Origin: Paenarthrobacter sp. Z7-10
GTDB lineage: Bacteria > Actinomycetota > Actinomycetes > Actinomycetales > Micrococcaceae
DNA: 38,348 nucleotides
Assembly (NCBI RefSeq): GCF_026932795.1
Contig: NZ_JADPVH010000039.1
Location: 1-38,348 of the forward strand
Reading direction: 5' to 3'
Below are positions 34,164 to 38,348 of the stretch, in pieces. Position numbers and translations under genes: made by a program. The notes under the pieces are model-generated. The model was not told the origin of the DNA, did not search any database, and worked only from the letters and a program-made list of their open reading frames with translations. The stretch's first letter is position 1, and each line of letters opens with the position of its first letter.

Positions 34164-35231
34164 CTACAAGTCCCGCGGCATGCCGCCACCGCCACCGCCG
34201 TCGCCACCGCCACCGCCGCCGTCGTCGTCGTCCGAGTTGGAAGGCTGGCTGAGCCGAGCGGCAAGGTCCCTGGCTCTTGCCGCGTCGGGTGCACCCAGGA
34301 TGGCGGTCGCCTTTCCCTTCAGTCGGACGACGACGGCCGGTCCGCTTGCGCTCAGATAGGAGACTGTGGCGTCGTGTCGGCGCAGGCCCCAGCCGCCGAA
34401 TTCCCGGGCCAGGACACCATCGGCGGTGGCATTTTCCACAGCCGAGACTGGAAACCGGATCACGGAAATCGTGCCGGCCATCCGCACGCGGACGCCGCCG
34501 GAACCGGCGGTGACCCGGGCCGTCAGGAAGCCGATGAGGGCAAGTGCCAGAAGGAACAGCAGCAGCCCGAGCCACGGAAGGAGCAGCCCGATCAGGATGC
34601 CAGGGAAAGCCCCCGTGAGCAGGATCATGACAATCACGGAGCTGCGCGGATGAATCCAATAGCTCAGCTGTTCCTGCACCAGCGAGGGATCCAGAACCCG
34701 CAGCAGGGCTTCATCGTCCCGCCGGGTCCACTGCTCGTCGGGTTTGTATACCAACGCCATAATGACTCCGAGCGCCAAAGCAGCACCGCAGCCCATCGCA
34801 AGCACTATGGCATCCACCCGCGGACTCGGTGCCTGACTGGTCCCGGCCTGGGCTACCAGGGCCGAACCGAACAGGGCCGCCAGAAAGAGCGAAACACCAA
34901 CGGCGGACCCCAGCAGCAGCCGGCGGCCAACTGCCGGCAGGACGGTCCGGGCGGCAGGAATGCCGATAAGCTCGCCCATCCCCACGATCGCCCCGGCACT
35001 GACGGCGAGGTACCAAGGGAACGGCAGCGCTGAACCGCCTAAAGGCAAAACCGCGCCGCGGGGCACCTGCCCGTTCAGCGAGAATGCGGCCAGCACGAAA
35101 CCCGCCGCCAGCACGATGGGAAAACCTATCGCGAAGCGCAGCGCCCTGGCATCGATCCTGCCGCGCACAGGTCCATGGGAGCCATTTCCACCGGGACCGA
35201 TTCCGTCCGGGCCGGTTCTTTCGGAGGCCAT
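34164..35231 (-). CDS. Polytopic membrane protein with a Gly/Asp-rich tail, function unknown
   Basis: This 355-residue protein has about six membrane helices in two sets. Helices lie at about 33-52, 73-92, 106-128 and 142-160, then two near 197-236 (IVMILLTGAFPGILIGLLLPWLGLLLFLLALALIGFL). After them a soluble domain (about 240-335) reads RVRMAGTISVIRFPVSAVENATADGVLAREFGGWGLRRH and ends in a Gly-rich tail with DDDD and two runs of six glycines. The GGWGLRR domain resembles PH-like or DUF1648-associated domains seen in other actinobacterial membrane proteins, but I cannot name the family securely. The gene lies upstream of rpiB with a 42-bp gap, on the same strand. The ATG at 35229-35231 has no clear SD. 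Confidence 0.8.
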   Translation of the reverse strand: MASERTGPDGIGPGGNGSHGPVRGRIDARALRFAIGFPIVLAAGFVLAAFSLNGQVPRGAVLPLGGSALPFPWYLAVSAGAIVGMGELIGIPAARTVLPAVGRRLLLGSAVGVSLFLAALFGSALVAQAGTSQAPSPRVDAIVLAMGCGAALALGVIMALVYKPDEQWTRRDDEALLRVLDPSLVQEQLSYWIHPRSSVIVMILLTGAFPGILIGLLLPWLGLLLFLLALALIGFLTARVTAGSGGVRVRMAGTISVIRFPVSAVENATADGVLAREFGGWGLRRHDATVSYLSASGPAVVVRLKGKATAILGAPDAARARDLAARLSQPSNSDDDDGGGGGGDGGGGGGMPRDL

Positions 35232-35318
35232 GACCCAAGCCTATGCCCGAGCGCCCGGGCGGACCCTTGGGTTGTGGGACCCGGGCACGATGCGGCAGGT
35301 TCCGCAGCCTGCGACTCT

Positions 35319-35392
35319 CGGCAACCACGGGCTCCCGCAGCTGACGGCAGGTTCCCGGCAACCACAGGCTCCCGCAGCTGACGGCTGGTTCC
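35319..35392. repeat. 37-bp tandem duplication in the pepN upstream region
   Basis: Two adjacent 37-bp copies (35319-35355 and 35356-35392) begin CGGCAACCAC and contain CTCCCGCAGCTGACGGC. They differ at two positions. A partial, more diverged copy (GCGGCAGGTTCCGCAG) precedes them at 35292. The repeat lies between the divergent membrane-protein and pepN genes. Confidence 0.85.
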
Positions 35393-35409
35393 GCAATCGC
35401 CGGCATTAA

Positions 35410-35427
35410 GTGAAAGAATGGTTTCAC
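35410..35427. promoter_or_regulatory. Inverted repeat GTGAAA-N6-TTTCAC before pepN
   Basis: GTGAAA (35410-35415) and TTTCAC (35422-35427) form a symmetric half-site pair with a 6-bp spacer, 62 bp upstream of the pepN start. It has the size of a dimeric repressor operator. CACAAT at 35425-35430 could be a -10. No regulator is known. Confidence 0.35.
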
Positions 35428-35488
35428 AATGTCGTGGGGTCATCGGACCGGCGGCACATCCATCTGCCGACTAACCGGAGGCCCTTCT

Positions 35489-38143
35489 TTGCCAGGCATG
35501 AATCTGACCCGCGCCGAAGCCAGCGACCGCGCAAAACTGCTGTCCGTCGACTCCTATGACGTCACCCTCGATCTCACCCGTGGCGACAAAACCTTCTCCT
35601 TCACCACGGTGGTCAAATTCCAGGCCGCCCCGGGCTCTGCCAGCTTCATCGACGCCGTCACCAGTGCCGTGCATCGCGTAAGCCTCAATGGCGTCGACCT
35701 GGACCCGGCCGAGGTCTCCGATGGCGTGCGCATCCAACTGCCCAACCTGCTCGAGGAGAACACCCTCACGGTGGTAGCCGACGCCCCCTACATGAACACC
35801 GGTGAGGGACTGCACCGCTTCGTGGACCCGGTGGACAACGAGATCTACCTCTATACCCAGTTCGAGGTCCCGGACAGCCGGCGGATGTTCGCCGTCTTCG
35901 AGCAGCCGGATCTGAAAGCTACGTTCGCCTTTCACGTCACGGCCCCAGCGCACTGGGACGTCATCTCCAACTCCCCCACCCCCGAGGCCGTTGAAGCCGG
36001 ACCGGTTGCGGAATCCGAGGCAGCCACCGACCCGCAATCAAATGCCGGCACACATTCGAATGCTGGCGCGCCCTCGAATGCTGGCGCCCGCGCCACCTGG
36101 CACTTCGAGCCAACCCCGGTACTCTCCTCGTATGTCACAGCACTGATTGCCGGCCCCTACCAGTCCGTCCGCAGCGAGCTCACCAGCTCCGACGGCCGCA
36201 CCATCCCGCTGGGCGTTTTCGCACGCAAATCCCTGATGCAGTACATGGATGCCGAAAACATCTTTGCCCTCACCCGGCAGGGCTTCGAGTTCTATGAGAA
36301 GCAGTTCGGCACGCCCTACCCCTTCCCGAAATATGATCAGTTGTTCGTTCCGGAGTTCAATGCCGGTGCCATGGAGAACGCCGGTGCCGTGACCTTCCTG
36401 GAGTCGTATGTGTTCCGCTCCAAGGTAACCGACGCCACCATCGAGCGCCGGGCCATCACCATCCTGCACGAACTTGCGCACATGTGGTTCGGCGACTTGG
36501 TGACCATGCGGTGGTGGAATGACCTCTGGCTCAATGAGTCTTTTGCCGAGTTCATGTCGGCACTGGCTGCCGCGGAAAACACCCAGTACACGCAGGCTTG
36601 GACCACTTTCGCCATGATGGAAAAGTCCTGGGCCTACCGCCAGGACCAGCTGCCCAGCACCCATCCCATCGTCGCCGAGATCAACGATCTGGAAGACGTG
36701 CTGGTCAACTTTGACGGCATCACCTACGCCAAGGGGGCCTCGGTGCTGCGCCAATTGGTCGCCTGGGTGGGCCAGGAGGAGTTCATGGCCGGCGTCCGCG
36801 CTTACTTCGGCAAGCATTCCTGGGGCAATACCGAGCTGAATGATCTGCTCGGCGAGCTGGAGGTTTCCAGCGGGCGGGATTTGAAGGGATGGTCCGCGCA
36901 GTGGCTGGAGACGGCGGGCGTGAATACGCTGCGTCCGGAGCTGACAGTGGACGACGACGGCGTTCTCACCTCGTTCGCGGTGCTCCAGTCCGCCACGGCG
37001 GAGCAGCCGACCATCCGTCCGCACCGGGCGGCCATCGGCTTTTACGACTTCGCCACCGGTGGCGGGCAGGCCGGGGATGGCGAAGCCGGCAAGCTGGTTC
37101 GTCAGCACCGGGTGGAACTGGATGTGGACGGTGAGCGGACCGACGTTCCGGCCCTGGTGGGGCTGAAGCGGCCCGCGCTGGTGATCCTGAACGACGACGA
37201 CCTGGCCTATGCCAAGGTGCGGATGGATGACGTGTCGCTGGCCACGGCGAAGGCACATCTGAAGGACATTGCCGAATCACTTCCCCGGACCCTGGTCTGG
37301 GCCTCCGCTTGGGACGCGGCGCGCGACGGCGAGACACCGGCACGTGAATACGTGGACTTGGTGCTCGCCAACATCGGCTCCGAAAGCGACTCCTCCGTGG
37401 TGACTGTGCTGATGCGTCAGCTGGCCACGACGCTGGCCCTCTACATTGCCGAAGAGGACCAGGAGGAGACCTCAGCCTCCGCCGCTGAAGCGCTGTGGAC
37501 GCTCAGCCAGCAGGCGGCCGCCGGGTCGGATTCCCAGCTTCAGTTCGCCAAGGCCTTCGCGTCCTTCGCCCGCACCGCGTCCCAGCTGGACACGGTGGCG
37601 GATCTGCTGGACGGATCCATTGCGCTGGAGGGCGTGAGCGTGGATCAGGATCTGCGTTGGGAACTCCTCACCTCACTGGTGACCGGTGGCCGGTTGGGGC
37701 CGGAAGCCATCGACGCAGAACTGGAACGCGACAATACCCAAACCGGCCAACTCGCCGCCGCGGGCGCCCGTGCCGCCGTCCCCACTGCCGAAGCAAAGGC
37801 GGCCGTCTGGGACGCCGTCGTCGTCAACGGCGACATGCCGAACGCCGCGCAGCGCTCGGCCATCACGGGTTTCACCCGAGTGCACAACACCGCGCTGCTT
37901 CAGCCGTTCGTTGACACCTACTTTGGTTCGATTCGGAAAGTTTGGGCCACCAAGTCGCACGAAATCAGCTCCACCATAGTCACCGGATTGTATCCGACCC
38001 TGCTGGTGTCGCAAAGCACGCTGGACGCGACCGATGCGTTCCTGGCGGAGCTGGGCAGCGAGACGCCGGCACTGCGCCGCCTGGTGCTCGAAAGCCGTGA
38101 CGGCGTCATGCGCGCCCTCAAGGCCCGGGCAGCCGACCGGTAG
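35489..38143 (+). CDS. pepN: Aminopeptidase N (M1 metallopeptidase)
   Basis: PepN removes N-terminal residues from peptides using one zinc ion. I chose the TTG at 35489-35491, which has GGAGG seven bases upstream and gives MPGMNLTRAEA, the usual actinobacterial N terminus. An ATG three codons later is 16 bases from the SD. The 884-residue length is normal. The exopeptidase motif GAMENAG starts at residue 293 and the zinc motif is HELAH (H327, E328, H331) with E350 in NESFAEF. The C-terminal ERAP1-like helical domain follows. Residues 184-201 carry a SNAG-type repeat not expected in the family. It is transcribed divergently from the membrane-protein gene. Confidence 0.96.
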   Translation: MPGMNLTRAEASDRAKLLSVDSYDVTLDLTRGDKTFSFTTVVKFQAAPGSASFIDAVTSAVHRVSLNGVDLDPAEVSDGVRIQLPNLLEENTLTVVADAPYMNTGEGLHRFVDPVDNEIYLYTQFEVPDSRRMFAVFEQPDLKATFAFHVTAPAHWDVISNSPTPEAVEAGPVAESEAATDPQSNAGTHSNAGAPSNAGARATWHFEPTPVLSSYVTALIAGPYQSVRSELTSSDGRTIPLGVFARKSLMQYMDAENIFALTRQGFEFYEKQFGTPYPFPKYDQLFVPEFNAGAMENAGAVTFLESYVFRSKVTDATIERRAITILHELAHMWFGDLVTMRWWNDLWLNESFAEFMSALAAAENTQYTQAWTTFAMMEKSWAYRQDQLPSTHPIVAEINDLEDVLVNFDGITYAKGASVLRQLVAWVGQEEFMAGVRAYFGKHSWGNTELNDLLGELEVSSGRDLKGWSAQWLETAGVNTLRPELTVDDDGVLTSFAVLQSATAEQPTIRPHRAAIGFYDFATGGGQAGDGEAGKLVRQHRVELDVDGERTDVPALVGLKRPALVILNDDDLAYAKVRMDDVSLATAKAHLKDIAESLPRTLVWASAWDAARDGETPAREYVDLVLANIGSESDSSVVTVLMRQLATTLALYIAEEDQEETSASAAEALWTLSQQAAAGSDSQLQFAKAFASFARTASQLDTVADLLDGSIALEGVSVDQDLRWELLTSLVTGGRLGPEAIDAELERDNTQTGQLAAAGARAAVPTAEAKAAVWDAVVVNGDMPNAAQRSAITGFTRVHNTALLQPFVDTYFGSIRKVWATKSHEISSTIVTGLYPTLLVSQSTLDATDAFLAELGSETPALRRLVLESRDGVMRALKARAADR
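36038..36091. repeat. 18-bp tandem repeat, three copies, inside pepN
   Basis: Three 18-bp units start at 36038, 36056 and 36074; the second and third share TCGAATGCTGGCGC exactly and the first is diverged. They encode SNAGTH, SNAGAP and SNAGAR. The unit keeps the reading frame. Confidence 0.8.
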
Positions 38144-38157
38144 CTCCACCGCGGGCA

Positions 38158-38255
38158 CCGTTCTGCTCATTGACCGCGGCCAGTGGCTGAGCAGAACGGG
38201 GTTCTGGGCGAGTTCTAGCGAACGTTGCAACACCCCCGACTAATCGGGAGTTGCA
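38158..38255 (+). terminator. Two hairpins downstream of pepN
   Basis: CCGTTCTGCTCA (38158-38169) pairs perfectly with TGAGCAGAACGG (38188-38199). A second hairpin at 38226-38255 has TGCAAC/GTTGCA outside and CCCGA/TCGGG inside around CTAA. They lie 15-112 bp after the pepN stop and probably end its transcript. No strong U tract follows either one. Confidence 0.65.
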
Positions 38256-38348
38256 GCACCCATGGAATCAGCAGCAGTAAGTAGTTCATCGTTTTTGGGG
38301 AAGGGTTCGTCTTTTACGCAAGGGTCGGGTTTCCCGGTCAGGTCACGT

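Noticed and set aside
26748-38143. A possible horizontally acquired island
   Set aside because: Gene order is conserved core in Actinobacteria, base composition is uniform, and there is no integrase or att duplication near the tRNA genes.

Overview
The window is high-GC actinobacterial chromosome. Gene content, gene order and protein sequences point to the Micrococcaceae, most like Arthrobacter or a close relative. That placement is inferred from family knowledge, not from a search. The gene set parallels the Mycobacterium tuberculosis segment from about Rv2419c (gpgP) to Rv2467 (pepN): gpgP, rsfS, nadD, proA, proB, obgE, rpmA, rplU, rne, ndk, DUF4233, folC, clpX, clpP2, clpP1, tig, nei, rpiB and pepN, plus an Rv2466c-like oxidoreductase. 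It is therefore mostly conserved core genome.

Layout. 1-147: tail of an IS3-family insertion sequence cut by the window edge. 222-830: a membrane-anchored, highly charged protein with acidic repeats. 1131-1257: tRNA-Ala(GGC) and its terminator. 1426-9348, all minus strand: rplU, rpmA, obgE, proB, proA, a small membrane protein, nadD, a predicted tail-anchored protein, rsfS and a GpgP-like phosphatase. This run joins ribosome production and ribosome-associated factors (L21, L27, Obg, RsfS) with proline and NAD synthesis. 9594-11286: a ThiD-TenA fusion behind a TPP riboswitch. 11541-15206: a very large RNase E/G. 15662-16414: a vitamin K epoxide reductase family protein, divergent from rne and convergent with ndk. 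16552-22585: ndk, DUF4233, folC and ileS, with an isoleucine T-box leader. 22688-24010: an SDR oxidoreductase and a DUF488 protein. 24052-26697: valS. 26748-31980, minus strand: DsbA-fold oxidoreductase, clpX, clpP2, clpP1 and tig, a proteostasis block. 32075-32538: tRNA-Pro(TGG) and tRNA-Gly(TCC), divergent. 32727-35231: a nei-type DNA glycosylase gene broken by an in-frame stop, rpiB, and a membrane protein. 35489-38143: pepN.

Regulation visible in the sequence includes a TPP riboswitch, a T-box with a likely SD-sequestering hairpin, a ClgR-like site upstream of clpP1P2, and several very stable intergenic hairpins that probably act as terminators.

I see no defence island, prophage, CRISPR array, biosynthetic cluster or other clearly undescribed multigene system. 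The observations most worth a second look are the TGA inside the nei-type gene, the loss of the resolving cysteine (CPFA) in the Rv2466c homologue, a potentially structured RNA between rne and the VKOR gene, a perfect inverted repeat abutting tRNA-Pro, and short tandem repeats inside several unrelated coding regions.
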